NCBI GenBank assembly: GCA_020002185.1
Contig: CM034542.1
Coordinates: 55,690,626 to 55,754,625 of the forward strand
DNA from: Paraescarpia echinospica
Taxonomy: Eukaryota > Annelida > Polychaeta > Sabellida > Siboglinidae
Reading direction: 5' to 3'
DNA length: 64,000 bases
The notes beneath the pieces were generated by a model. The model had not been told where the DNA came from, did no database searches, and was given only the letters and a program-made list of their open reading frames with translations. The translations under genes and the position numbers were made by a program. The first letter of the stretch is position 1. The number at the start of each line of letters is the position of its first letter. Shown piece after piece: positions 24,665 through 32,420 of this stretch.

Positions 24665-25664
24665 NNNNNNNNNNNNNNNNNNNNNNNNNNNNNNNNNNNN
24701 NNNNNNNNNNNNNNNNNNNNNNNNNNNNNNNNNNNNNNNNNNNNNNNNNNNNNNNNNNNNNNNNNNNNNNNNNNNNNNNNNNNNNNNNNNNNNNNNNNNN
24801 NNNNNNNNNNNNNNNNNNNNNNNNNNNNNNNNNNNNNNNNNNNNNNNNNNNNNNNNNNNNNNNNNNNNNNNNNNNNNNNNNNNNNNNNNNNNNNNNNNNN
24901 NNNNNNNNNNNNNNNNNNNNNNNNNNNNNNNNNNNNNNNNNNNNNNNNNNNNNNNNNNNNNNNNNNNNNNNNNNNNNNNNNNNNNNNNNNNNNNNNNNNN
25001 NNNNNNNNNNNNNNNNNNNNNNNNNNNNNNNNNNNNNNNNNNNNNNNNNNNNNNNNNNNNNNNNNNNNNNNNNNNNNNNNNNNNNNNNNNNNNNNNNNNN
25101 NNNNNNNNNNNNNNNNNNNNNNNNNNNNNNNNNNNNNNNNNNNNNNNNNNNNNNNNNNNNNNNNNNNNNNNNNNNNNNNNNNNNNNNNNNNNNNNNNNNN
25201 NNNNNNNNNNNNNNNNNNNNNNNNNNNNNNNNNNNNNNNNNNNNNNNNNNNNNNNNNNNNNNNNNNNNNNNNNNNNNNNNNNNNNNNNNNNNNNNNNNNN
25301 NNNNNNNNNNNNNNNNNNNNNNNNNNNNNNNNNNNNNNNNNNNNNNNNNNNNNNNNNNNNNNNNNNNNNNNNNNNNNNNNNNNNNNNNNNNNNNNNNNNN
25401 NNNNNNNNNNNNNNNNNNNNNNNNNNNNNNNNNNNNNNNNNNNNNNNNNNNNNNNNNNNNNNNNNNNNNNNNNNNNNNNNNNNNNNNNNNNNNNNNNNNN
25501 NNNNNNNNNNNNNNNNNNNNNNNNNNNNNNNNNNNNNNNNNNNNNNNNNNNNNNNNNNNNNNNNNNNNNNNNNNNNNNNNNNNNNNNNNNNNNNNNNNNN
25601 NNNNNNNNNNNNNNNNNNNNNNNNNNNNNNNNNNNNNNNNNNNNNNNNNNNNNNNNNNNNNNNN
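24665..25664. other. Assembly gap, exactly 1000 N
   Basis: A run of exactly 1000 N, a conventional placeholder length. The gap starts inside the 41-bp minisatellite, so array collapse or unresolved length is the likely cause. Confidence 0.98.
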
Positions 25665-26790
25665 TTACATCTTCATTTGTGTTTATATATCTGTTAAAAC
25701 ACGAAACCTCGTGGAAAAACACTGGAGCGCTGTCTGTCCAGCTTCTCTCGGAAACTCTGTGATGGCGTCTCTTAATTAATCCTGGCTTAGTGACCGGGGT
25801 ATGACCCTCACTTGGTGACTGCTGGGGAAACTGACACCGCCTGGGAAGAGAACCTAATGGCTTTCTCAGGCAGCGTCTACAGACTTAACATATTAAAAGT
25901 AATGAGAACAAAAGGAGTATTTGGAGTTTTGGAATAATAATATAGATTAAAATTAATAATAATAATAATAATTTACTTATTGCTCAGTAACCCTGCCGGT
26001 TACATTGACATGCGTTGTCATTGTACTGGCCAACACTCACACGTGGAGTCAAATAGTCAGGGGTTGGGTACGCGTGATATTTAGCTATTGCGTCTGATAA
26101 CGAATTACATGTTTTTTTTCCAAAACTTTGTACGAAAATTCTATTTTCGTAGAGAGAAGTCGTCAATAAAGGACGAAACGTGAAGTTTTCGAATATGACG
26201 CATTTTAGATATTTGCATAAACAAGGAAGTTCAACTTTGTCTGCGCCAGAGCTAGATCCTGTTTGACACATATACAGGTGAAACATAATCTGTTGCTGTT
26301 AATTGTTTTATTTCCACGTAGAACGCATGATTTAAATTACGCGTGCATGCAGTGAAACCGACAATAAAAACATCGTCATGAGAAAGCAACAGAAACTCGT
26401 AACTAGCACACTAGCTGTTCCAATATTTTGCCACCTGTTCCGTTTGCTGCGCGAGCACGAAGTCCGTACGCCATGCGTGCCAACGCCACCGCAACATTGA
26501 TGTGATCTTTATATATATATACCTGCCAACTTCTTTTGTCTGAATTCCGGGAGATTCATCATCATCACCATCCCTTGTCGCGGTTTTCGTCGCACGTACT
26601 GTCACGGATCTTTACATCGGAGGGGGGGCGCGGTTGGAGATTTGATGCGAAAATCCGGGATATTTGATTGAATTTAACAAGATTGCCACCCAGAAAATTA
26701 ACTCTAGATGGCAGATGGACAAGGAAGCCTTTTGGCTTATCGAGAGTCCAATACTTTTTATCTACGTGTATCCCGCCCTTTTAAGGTATA
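25665..26790. other. Intergenic, no gene recognised
   Basis: Contains an (AAT)n tract at about 25945-25972, a short TA tract at about 26510, and two short minus-strand frames (25984-26286 and 26411-26605) without recognisable features. Nothing here is supported as a gene. Confidence 0.45.
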
Positions 26791-27110
26791 TATGTGTCGA
26801 TTTTATGTTTAAACATATTCACGCTACTAGCACCAACACAATCAGGAGACAATCTGTTCCAATTATTTACAGTCCTTTGTGAGAATGAGAACTTTCTTAT
26901 ATCTAATCTACACTGCTCCTTTACTAATGTAACTTCATGTCCTGTAGTCTTCTTAACTGAGAAAACATATTTCTATCGATATTTTCATAACCATTCAATA
27001 TTTTAAACACATCTATCTGATCTCCTCTCAATCTCCTGGTCTCTAGTGTTGTTAAACCACATTTTTAGGCGTATTTCATAACTAAGATCCCTCAGTTTTT
27101 GTATCATGTT
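26790..27110 (-). pseudogene. 3' end of a non-LTR RT, cut off by the Polinton
   Basis: The minus-strand translation gives the usual C-terminal end of a CR1/L2-like reverse transcriptase: LRDLSYEIRL, LRGDQIDVFKILNGYE, FSFSQRTVNNWNRLS and a final VNMFKHKIDTY. At least one frameshift is present. The sequence stops exactly at the Polinton target duplication and resumes on the other side at 44090 in the same orientation. The Polinton therefore inserted into an already resident LINE copy. Confidence 0.7.
27105..27110. repeat. Left target-site duplication CATGTT
   Basis: CATGTT directly precedes the left TIR, and the same six bases directly follow the right TIR at 44084-44089. Six bases is the duplication size made by Polinton integrases. 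Confidence 0.9.
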
Positions 27111-27330
27111 AGTAGTGGTAAGAGGTCCGCCATCCCCGGAAGTGACCTAAGATCAAAGGCTTTTTCGTTTTTTATAAGTAGAATTCCTACGTTTTTTATC
27201 AGTATGATTTAGCAACGTCAAAAAGTGATTGATGGGGGTCATGAGAAAGAGGGTGTCGCCATCTACTGAATAAAGATGGAATAAATAGGGTGAATGACGA
27301 CCTCTAGTGACTAATCAGGTACTAATTAGG
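27111..27330 (+). repeat. Left terminal inverted repeat (220 bp)
   Basis: Aligns without gaps to the reverse complement of 43864-44083, with two mismatches by eye (218 of 220). It begins AGTAGTGGTAAGAGG. In Polintons the TIR ends carry the covalently attached primer protein and are the replication origins; that role is inferred here. Its inner edge overlaps a 31-bp direct repeat. Confidence 0.95.
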
Positions 27331-27365
27331 ATCAACCTCTAGTGACTAATCAGGTACTAATTAGG
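27300..27365 (+). repeat. 31-bp direct repeat at the inner edge of the left TIR
   Basis: Bases 27300-27330 and 27335-27365 are identical (core CTAGTGACTAATCAGGTACT), separated by ATCA. The right TIR has one copy, followed by a TTAA microsatellite where the second would be. After that, both arms share ATGAGTAGCGCA, so the TIRs were probably longer and have diverged through this insertion/deletion. Confidence 0.85.
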
Positions 27366-27440
27366 GTGGTTATGAGTAGCGCATTCACTAGAGGGTAGCA
27401 CTAGCAATAGCTAAAACACCCTAGTGACTGAAAAGCGTCG

Positions 27441-28115
27441 ATGGTGGTGCGTATAGGCGATTGTGACGGTGTCAGCGCACCAGATGTCGCTATGGACGGA
27501 AAGTGGAAGCACCCTTTTACGTGTATAGTGTCCGGCCCTACGGGGTGTGGGAAGACTACTTTCGTTGTACGCCTGTTAAAGTTTGCTTCGTGTATGATTT
27601 CGCCGCCACCGGAGAAAATTCTGTGGTGTTACGGCCAGTGGCAGACCGCTTACGACTCTATGGCCGGCGTGGAATTTGTAGACGGTTTGCCGGATCCGTC
27701 GCTTCTGGACGCCAAAACGAGGACGCTTCTAGTGCTCGATGACCTTATGTCGGAGACCGATAGTAGCATCACGACTTTGTTTACTAAAAAAAGTCACCAC
27801 TGCAACGCGTCCGTCGTACAGCTTTTGCAGAATCTCTTTCCGAAAGGGAAAGAAAATCGCACAATCAGTTTAAACGCGCAGTATATGGTCCTCTTCAAGA
27901 GTCCCCGGGACGCGGGGCAAGTAGGCCACCTGGCGAAGCAGATGTATCCGGGCAGTGTCAACTACATGGTGGAGGCGTACAAGGATGCCACGTCGGCCGC
28001 CTACGGTTACCTCCTGGTGGATCTGAAACAGGAAACGCCGGAAACCATGCGCCTGCGTACGGAAATTTTCCCCGACGACCCCGTTCAGTACGTCTATGTG
28101 CCGACGAGACTATAA
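27441..28115 (+). CDS. ATP: Packaging ATPase (FtsK/HerA, A32-like)
   Basis: 224 aa. Walker A is GPTGCGKT at residues ~31-38 and Walker B is TLLVLDDLM at ~96-104, followed by a conserved region (VVQLLQNLFPKG) and SLNAQYMVLFKSPRD, the sensor/Arg part typical of poxvirus A32-like and Polinton ATPases. The length matches the family. By analogy it pumps element DNA into capsids using ATP. It is the first gene after the left TIR. The ATG at 27441 is the first in frame, and the stop (TAA) lies 39 bp before the next gene. No frameshift or stop is present. Confidence 0.95.
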   Translation: MVVRIGDCDGVSAPDVAMDGKWKHPFTCIVSGPTGCGKTTFVVRLLKFASCMISPPPEKILWCYGQWQTAYDSMAGVEFVDGLPDPSLLDAKTRTLLVLDDLMSETDSSITTLFTKKSHHCNASVVQLLQNLFPKGKENRTISLNAQYMVLFKSPRDAGQVGHLAKQMYPGSVNYMVEAYKDATSAAYGYLLVDLKQETPETMRLRTEIFPDDPVQYVYVPTRL

Positions 28116-28154
28116 AAAAGGTGGGACGCGTCGCGGCCGCCGTCATTCGACAGG

Positions 28155-28499
28155 ATGACAGAGCGCGTGAAGAGGCACATCCTTGCCCTGCAGCTGTTGC
28201 GCCGCTACAAGGGGAATACGAATCTGAGAAAGGCGGTAATCACTCACGCGGACGCCGACCTCATCTGCAGTCTGGCCGACTGCGCGTATAACATCCTGCG
28301 AGGGAACGTGAAATTGACGCCTAACAACCGAAAAGTGCTGACAAAGTTCAGGAACAATTTGCGCAAGTTAGCGTCGAAAAAAGTGCCCATCAAACGGAAG
28401 AGGGCCGTCCTGCAGACGGGTTCGGGCGCGTTTCTGACGGCGCTGCTGGCACCGTTGGCGAGCACCTTTCTGCCCCTCCTCAGGCAGGCTTTCGGTTGA
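28155..28499 (+). CDS. Small basic conserved Polinton protein (114 aa)
   Basis: A Lys/Arg-rich N-terminal two thirds (LALQLLRRYKGNTNLRKAVI, then a NILRGNVKL / RNNLRKLASKK region) is followed by KRKRAVLQTGSGAFLTALLA and a hydrophobic, amphipathic end (LLAPLASTFLPLLRQAFG). A basic part joined to a Gly-containing hydrophobic tail is seen in small virion proteins of Polintons and adintoviruses. By analogy with adenovirus core and membrane-lytic proteins it could be a packaged core or membrane-active peptide. That role is inference only. The stop overlaps the start of the next gene by one base (TGATG), suggesting coupled expression. Confidence 0.8.
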   Translation: MTERVKRHILALQLLRRYKGNTNLRKAVITHADADLICSLADCAYNILRGNVKLTPNNRKVLTKFRNNLRKLASKKVPIKRKRAVLQTGSGAFLTALLAPLASTFLPLLRQAFG

Positions 28500-29221
28500 T
28501 GCAGCACGCGAAGAAGATGGCGCTGGTAGACCCCCGGTTGGTGGAGCGTCTACTGCCGTTACTATCGCAACCGACCACGACCACGTCGCGTGTGATGAGT
28601 AGCCTGGACGGCGATATGAAAGCCGTTCTCGAGCGTGCCGATTTATCCGAAGGCGAAAAGGTGGTGGCGTACAATCAACTGCTGAGTCGTTACAACGCCA
28701 TGGAGGCGTCTCGCGCGCAGCAGCCGATGCGCGTGTCCGTAGTGAAGAACGAGTCGTCGTCCGATCAGCCGCCGCCGCCGCCGCCGTCGCCGCCGCCGCC
28801 ACCTACGTCCGATCAATTGCCGGGGGAGATGGAGAGCGAGGCCGTGAAGAGCGTACCGAAAGTGCTGAAAGAAAAGGCCCGCCTCCTGTTGGCCCGACTG
28901 AGGGCCGACCCGCTGATTCGCTGGAACGATCGAGCGGAGCTCGTGTACGCCGGTACGCCTATTGCCGGAAGTAATATGGTAGATCTCGTGAACGATCTCA
29001 TGCGAACGCGTAAGACGGCCCCCGCGCCGGTTGGCTGGGAAGCGTTCGGCGACCATATAAGGCGGCTGAACGTCCCTATGGAATTCGTCGGCAACCCCCA
29101 GCGTCGGGCGTATATACAGCGCGAGCAGAAGCGAAAGGGGCGCACTCGGTCCGTCGAGCGCGAGCAGAAGCGAAAGGTGCGCACGCGGTCCGTTGAGCGT
29201 ACGCCGTGGTCCAGCTTTTAG
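28499..29221 (+). CDS. Conserved Polinton protein with central 'GSNMVDLVND' domain
   Basis: 240 aa from the ATG at 28499, which overlaps the previous TGA by one base. The N-terminus is helical (DPRLVERLLPLLSQ). Then comes a polyproline linker (~92-104). The conserved block is ARLRADPLIRWNDRAELVYA, GTPIAGSNMVDLVNDLMRTR and GWEAFGDHIRRLNVPMEF. The C-terminus is a basic tail with a duplicated 13-residue unit (REQKRKGRTRSVE / REQKRKVRTRSVE) encoded by 29120-29158 and 29159-29197. I recognise the block as recurring in Polinton-type elements but know no proven function. The position among virion genes and the basic tail suggest a DNA-associated or core protein (inference). Confidence 0.85.
   Translation: MQHAKKMALVDPRLVERLLPLLSQPTTTTSRVMSSLDGDMKAVLERADLSEGEKVVAYNQLLSRYNAMEASRAQQPMRVSVVKNESSSDQPPPPPPSPPPPPTSDQLPGEMESEAVKSVPKVLKEKARLLLARLRADPLIRWNDRAELVYAGTPIAGSNMVDLVNDLMRTRKTAPAPVGWEAFGDHIRRLNVPMEFVGNPQRRAYIQREQKRKGRTRSVEREQKRKVRTRSVERTPWSSF
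29120..29197 (+). repeat. Tandem 39-bp duplication inside a coding region
   Basis: Two in-frame 39-bp units (29120-29158, 29159-29197) with a few silent or conservative differences lengthen the basic tail of the 240-aa protein by 13 residues. Confidence 0.9.
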
Positions 29222-29236
29222 TGTGTCCCGTAGAGG

Positions 29237-29440
29237 ATGCCGCCCGACCGAAGATCAGTACTCGTTGTCGTCGTAGCAGTCGTAATTGCGGCGGTCATCG
29301 TCGCCGTCCTCTTGTTCGCCGTATCGTCGTCGTCGCCGCCGCGCATCCCATGGTGTCCCGGCGGACTCGTGGTGCGCAACGAGACGGCCGGCGGTCTCGT
29401 GGTGCGCAACGAGAGCACCAACAACGCGACGACCTACTGA
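29237..29440 (+). CDS. Small membrane protein, 67 aa, overlapping the integrase
   Basis: The ATG at 29237 lies 15 bp after the previous stop. The protein has a short charged N-terminus (MPPDRRS), one strongly hydrophobic segment (VLVVVVAVVIAAVIVAVLLF) and a short outer part with a doubled GGLVVRNE(T/S) motif. It carries three N-glycosylation sequons or more (NET, NES, NAT). A type II/III single-pass or signal-anchored protein is the simplest reading. The last ~90 bases overlap the integrase start in another frame. The integrase frame upstream of its ATG at 29350 is only an Arg-rich shadow of this hydrophobic sequence, which supports this frame as the real one. I do not recognise a named family. 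Confidence 0.5.
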   Translation: MPPDRRSVLVVVVAVVIAAVIVAVLLFAVSSSSPPRIPWCPGGLVVRNETAGGLVVRNESTNNATTY

Positions 29441-30501
29441 AGCGCGCCTACTTCGACCCGAAACGGGCAGGCAGTTATGGGGGCGTCGATGCGTTGCGCC
29501 GGTCGGTCGCGGTGCCCAAGCCGGCCGTTGGGCGGTGGCTGGCGGCGCAGGACGCCTATACGCTTCACAAGCCGGTTAGGCGCCGATTTAAGCGTCGTCG
29601 CGTTATCGTGGGCGGTCAAAATCAGCAGTGGCAAGCCGATCTCGTCGACGTGGCTAAACTGAAAAAGCACAACGACGGCATAGCGTTCCTACTGACGGTC
29701 ATCGACGTCTTCTCGAAGCGGGCGTCGTGCGTTCCGTTGAAGCGCAAATCCGGTCCGGCGCTCGTCGCGGCCTTCGAGGGGCTGCTGGCATCGTCGGCGC
29801 CACCGCACGTCCTGCAGACCGACAAGGGGACGGAGTTTCTGAACAGGCCCCTTCAGACGCTTTTGAAGGCGCGCGGCGTCCACCATTTCGTGACGCACAA
29901 CGAGGAGACGAAGGCGTGCGTCGTGGAGCGATTCAATCGTACGCTGAAGACGCGCATGTGGCGGTACTTCACGAAGCATCAGACGCTGAGGTTCGTGGAG
30001 CCGTTGCAGGACTTCGTGCGGTCGTACAACAACGCCTATCATCGAAGCATCGGTAGGACGCCGGCGAGCGTCGACGCGTCGAATCAGGAGAGCGTGTGGC
30101 AGCGTCTGTACGGTGGCGGAGGGTGTCAAAAAAACAAAAGCAAGCCGAAACTGCGAGCGGGGGATCGCGTACGCATCAGCAAGGCGAAGGGCGTCTTCAA
30201 GAAGGGGTACATGCCTAACTGGAGCGAGGAGCTCTTCACCGTCGTAGATTTGCACCCGACCGACCCTCCTGTTTACCGACTGATGGACGACGCCGGCGCG
30301 ACACTGGACGGCACCTTCTACGGGCTGGAGCTACAAAAAGTGATCGTTGCGAAGGACAAACTATATCGGGTGGAGGCCGTTCTACAGAGACGACGTCGAC
30401 GACGCGGTAAGGGCGAAGAGGTGCTCGTCAAATGGTTCGGCTATCCGGCCTCGTTCAATAGCTGGATCGACGCCAAGGAGCTCGTGGATTATAAGGGCTG
30501 A
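29350..30501 (+). CDS. INT: Retrovirus-like integrase with C-terminal chromodomain
   Basis: 383 aa from the ATG at 29350, the first ATG in frame; an open Arg-rich extension upstream has no ATG. Family N-terminal motifs are visible (LLKRAYFDPKRAGSYGGVDA, QDAYTLHKPVRRRF). The DDE catalytic triad is WQADLVDV, LQTDKGTEF and the Glu in CVVERFNRTLK. There is an SH3-like region (LRAGDRVRISKAKGVFKKGY). At the end is a chromodomain (YRVEAVL...EEVLVKWFGYPASFNSWIDA). It would insert the element with a 6-bp stagger, matching the CATGTT duplication. The chromodomain may guide insertion through histone contacts (known of the family). The frame is intact. Confidence 0.95.
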   Translation: MVSRRTRGAQRDGRRSRGAQREHQQRDDLLKRAYFDPKRAGSYGGVDALRRSVAVPKPAVGRWLAAQDAYTLHKPVRRRFKRRRVIVGGQNQQWQADLVDVAKLKKHNDGIAFLLTVIDVFSKRASCVPLKRKSGPALVAAFEGLLASSAPPHVLQTDKGTEFLNRPLQTLLKARGVHHFVTHNEETKACVVERFNRTLKTRMWRYFTKHQTLRFVEPLQDFVRSYNNAYHRSIGRTPASVDASNQESVWQRLYGGGGCQKNKSKPKLRAGDRVRISKAKGVFKKGYMPNWSEELFTVVDLHPTDPPVYRLMDDAGATLDGTFYGLELQKVIVAKDKLYRVEAVLQRRRRRRGKGEEVLVKWFGYPASFNSWIDAKELVDYKG

Positions 30502-30780
30502 TGATGACGACGCGTTGGATGCGCCACGCGGGGTGCTGGCGTCTGCACGAGGCGGGGCTGTGCAACGGCTTTTCGTTTTTTTTTGTAAGGGGACCGTGCT
30601 GTATTAGTAGACTGCCGAGACGAAGGGAGGAGGCGCACCATCACCACCGTCGCCCCCACGCCCGTCGTCGAACTCGCTCTATGGTGTGCCTGCGCGGATA
30701 AAGGAACGTCGCCGTAGCGTCGGACGGCAGTAGCGCGATGTGTACGGACGAGACGACAGCAGCAGCAGCAGTAGCAGCCA

Positions 30781-31107
30781 ATGCAGAAGTCGCCCACCGC
30801 CGTCGACTCAGGCACATTTGTCGCTACACCCGCCGACGCCTCATGCGTCTCTGTGGGTGCGCCCGATGCCGTCGACGCCTCCTCCGTCACGAGCGTTCCT
30901 TGGCGTCTCTGCGGCAACGAATGCCCTAAGGCCGAGATCGTCTTCCTGTGCCAGATCGTCGTCCTGTACACGGTGATCGTCGTCAGTATATACAATCTAA
31001 CGCGCGGCACGGGCGACTCCAATCTGTGGACGGCGCTGCTGAGTAGTTGCCTCGGCTACCTACTGCCGAGTCCGTCTATGAGGAGGCGCGATGGCGTCGA
31101 CGTCTGA
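30781..31107 (+). CDS. Small membrane protein with 'LWTALLSSCLGYLLPSP' motif
   Basis: 108 aa. A Ser/Thr/Ala/Val-rich N-terminus precedes CPKAEIVFLCQIVVLYTVIV, a single transmembrane helix. Next is SIYNLTRGTGDSNLWTALLS and the conserved-looking SCLGYLLPSPSM. Small proteins with this helix-plus-LWxxLLSSCxGxLLP arrangement occur beside the capsid genes of Polinton-type elements; I recall this from family knowledge and cannot check it here. It overlaps the penton gene by 17 bp. The upstream 30502-30780 contains no convincing frame. Confidence 0.7.
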   Translation: MQKSPTAVDSGTFVATPADASCVSVGAPDAVDASSVTSVPWRLCGNECPKAEIVFLCQIVVLYTVIVVSIYNLTRGTGDSNLWTALLSSCLGYLLPSPSMRRRDGVDV

Positions 31108-31936
31108 CTTTTACGTCACGTTGCCGAGCAACGCGTCTATGAAGGCGCACCCCAAAAACACGTTGACGCACTACACGACGAATTTGCCGCAGCGCGTCGA
31201 CCTGTTGGGCGAGTGGGAATGCGGGCTGGTGTCGCTACAGTATACGCATAGCTGGTACAATGTGAGGCCGGTGGACACCTACTTCTTCGTGGCGTGCGAG
31301 AGGGGGGAGGTGGGCTTTTTCACCACCGAGGACGGGGGAAAAATTGCCCGACAGGCCAACATTCCGCACGGCTTTTACAACAACGCCAAAAAGCTGGTGC
31401 GCAAAATCAACGAGGCGTTGACGAAACTGTGCACCGACACGGTCAAGGTGCGACTAGTGTACAGCGCCATCACTAATCGGATGACGTTGCTTCTATCGCC
31501 GGGCGTCGAAATTAACATGCCGCGGGACGGGCGCCTGAAACAGATACTAGGCTTCGAGTCGGACTATATCGCGAGTTACGGGACGCCGGCGGACGGCAGC
31601 GACCTGCCCCCGGGGTACCTGTTCGAGTGCGTGGCGGACCACCCGGTGGACCTGAGCGGCGGCGTCGACACCCTGTTCGTGTACACGGACATCGTGGAGA
31701 CGCGCATCGTCGGCGACGTATTTGCCCCCCTCATTCGAGCCGTTCCCGTCCACGGTTCGAACGGCAGCATCGTATCGAACATCTTCGACCGCGTCCAATA
31801 CGCGCCGCTCCTGCGGCGCCAATTCGATTCGATTGAGATAGATATAAGAGACGACCTCGGTCAGTCGATACCATTTGAGAACGGAAAAGTCGTGACGACG
31901 CTTCACGTCCGACGCCGCAAGTCGAAACTGTTCTGA
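31091..31936 (+). CDS. mCP: Minor capsid protein (penton, single jelly-roll)
   Basis: 281 aa, intact. It begins with the hallmark FYVTLPSNASM, then NTLTHYTTNLPQRVDLLGEW, ECGLVSLQYTHSWYNV, a helical GFYNNAKKLVRKINEAL, and a C-terminal VVTTLHVRRRK end. These are the signatures of the Polinton minor capsid protein, assigned in the literature to the single jelly-roll penton fold. It would form the five-fold vertices of an icosahedral particle with the major capsid protein encoded two genes downstream. The start ATG overlaps the preceding membrane-protein gene. The stop is two bases before the next ATG. Confidence 0.9.
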   Translation: MASTSDFYVTLPSNASMKAHPKNTLTHYTTNLPQRVDLLGEWECGLVSLQYTHSWYNVRPVDTYFFVACERGEVGFFTTEDGGKIARQANIPHGFYNNAKKLVRKINEALTKLCTDTVKVRLVYSAITNRMTLLLSPGVEINMPRDGRLKQILGFESDYIASYGTPADGSDLPPGYLFECVADHPVDLSGGVDTLFVYTDIVETRIVGDVFAPLIRAVPVHGSNGSIVSNIFDRVQYAPLLRRQFDSIEIDIRDDLGQSIPFENGKVVTTLHVRRRKSKLF

Positions 31937-31938
31937 CG

Positions 31939-32340
31939 ATGACGCGAAACGTGTACGAGGACTACTACACGCGGCAGGTCGGCGGTGGCCTGCCGGTGTT
32001 CGTAGGCGCCCGAGCGCAGCGAGGCCACGGACTGGGTAATCTCTTTGGCAGCCTGTTTCGAAGTGCCATGCCGCTTATCAAGAGAGGGGCCATGGCGCTG
32101 GGTAAGCGCGCGCTCAAGACGGGCGTGCGCGTGGCGCAGGACGTCGTCGCCGGCGGCAATCTGAAGCAGGCGGTGAAGAGGCGTGCGAGGGAGGCGGGCG
32201 CCGACCTTCTCGACGGGCTGCTGAATGCCCCGCCGCCGAAAAAGCGACGACGACGCATAAAGCCGCCCGGCAAGCCGGCGACGGCCAGCAAGAAGAGGCG
32301 CCGTCGAAAGAGGCCGAGCGACGACGTATTTCCCGCGTAG
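31939..32340 (+). CDS. Basic Gly-rich core/membrane-associated protein (133 aa)
   Basis: The N-terminus is YEDYYTRQVGGGLPVFVGAR, followed by QRGHGLGNLFGSLFRSAMPL, an amphipathic Gly/Phe/Leu segment. Then comes KRGAMALGKRALKTGVRVAQ and a Lys/Arg-rich C-terminus with two nuclear-localisation-like clusters (PPKKRRRRIK, SKKRRRRKR). Proteins with this GxGLGxxxxxLFR...LGKxxLKTG pattern sit next to penton and hexon genes in Polintons and adintoviruses. By analogy with adenovirus minor proteins it may line the capsid interior, condense DNA or disrupt membranes; this role is inferred. ATG at 31939, two bases after the penton stop. Confidence 0.8.
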   Translation: MTRNVYEDYYTRQVGGGLPVFVGARAQRGHGLGNLFGSLFRSAMPLIKRGAMALGKRALKTGVRVAQDVVAGGNLKQAVKRRAREAGADLLDGLLNAPPPKKRRRRIKPPGKPATASKKRRRRKRPSDDVFPA

Positions 32341-32420
32341 TAGTAGCTACATAAGTCCGACCGGCAAGGCGGCACCGGACAGTAAGGGGAGGCGCCGTCG
32401 AACGAAGCAGACGTAGTAGG
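32341..32420 (+). repeat. Out-of-frame partial copy of the preceding gene's basic tail
   Basis: About 32360-32410 repeats 32266-32312 with changes (both contain GAGGCGCCGTCGAA preceded by GGCAAG(C/G)CGGC). The copy is in a different frame from the gene and ends in two stops just before the major capsid ATG. It looks like a ~95-bp tandem duplication of the gene's 3' end. Confidence 0.6.

Noticed and set aside
23787..25779. Open frames of up to 636 codons through the 41-bp array and the gap
   Set aside because: They include about 330 undetermined residues from the run of N and rotate through repeat units; they are not genes.
28368..29184. Long minus-strand and alternative-frame open frames over the 240-aa Polinton protein and the integrase
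   Set aside because: Arg/Ala/Ser-rich shadows of the recognised genes with no own motifs.
29206..29349. Integrase start at the GTG at 29206
   Set aside because: Animal genes rarely use GTG. The extension is an Arg-rich shadow of the small membrane protein frame, and the family-conserved region begins only after the ATG at 29350.
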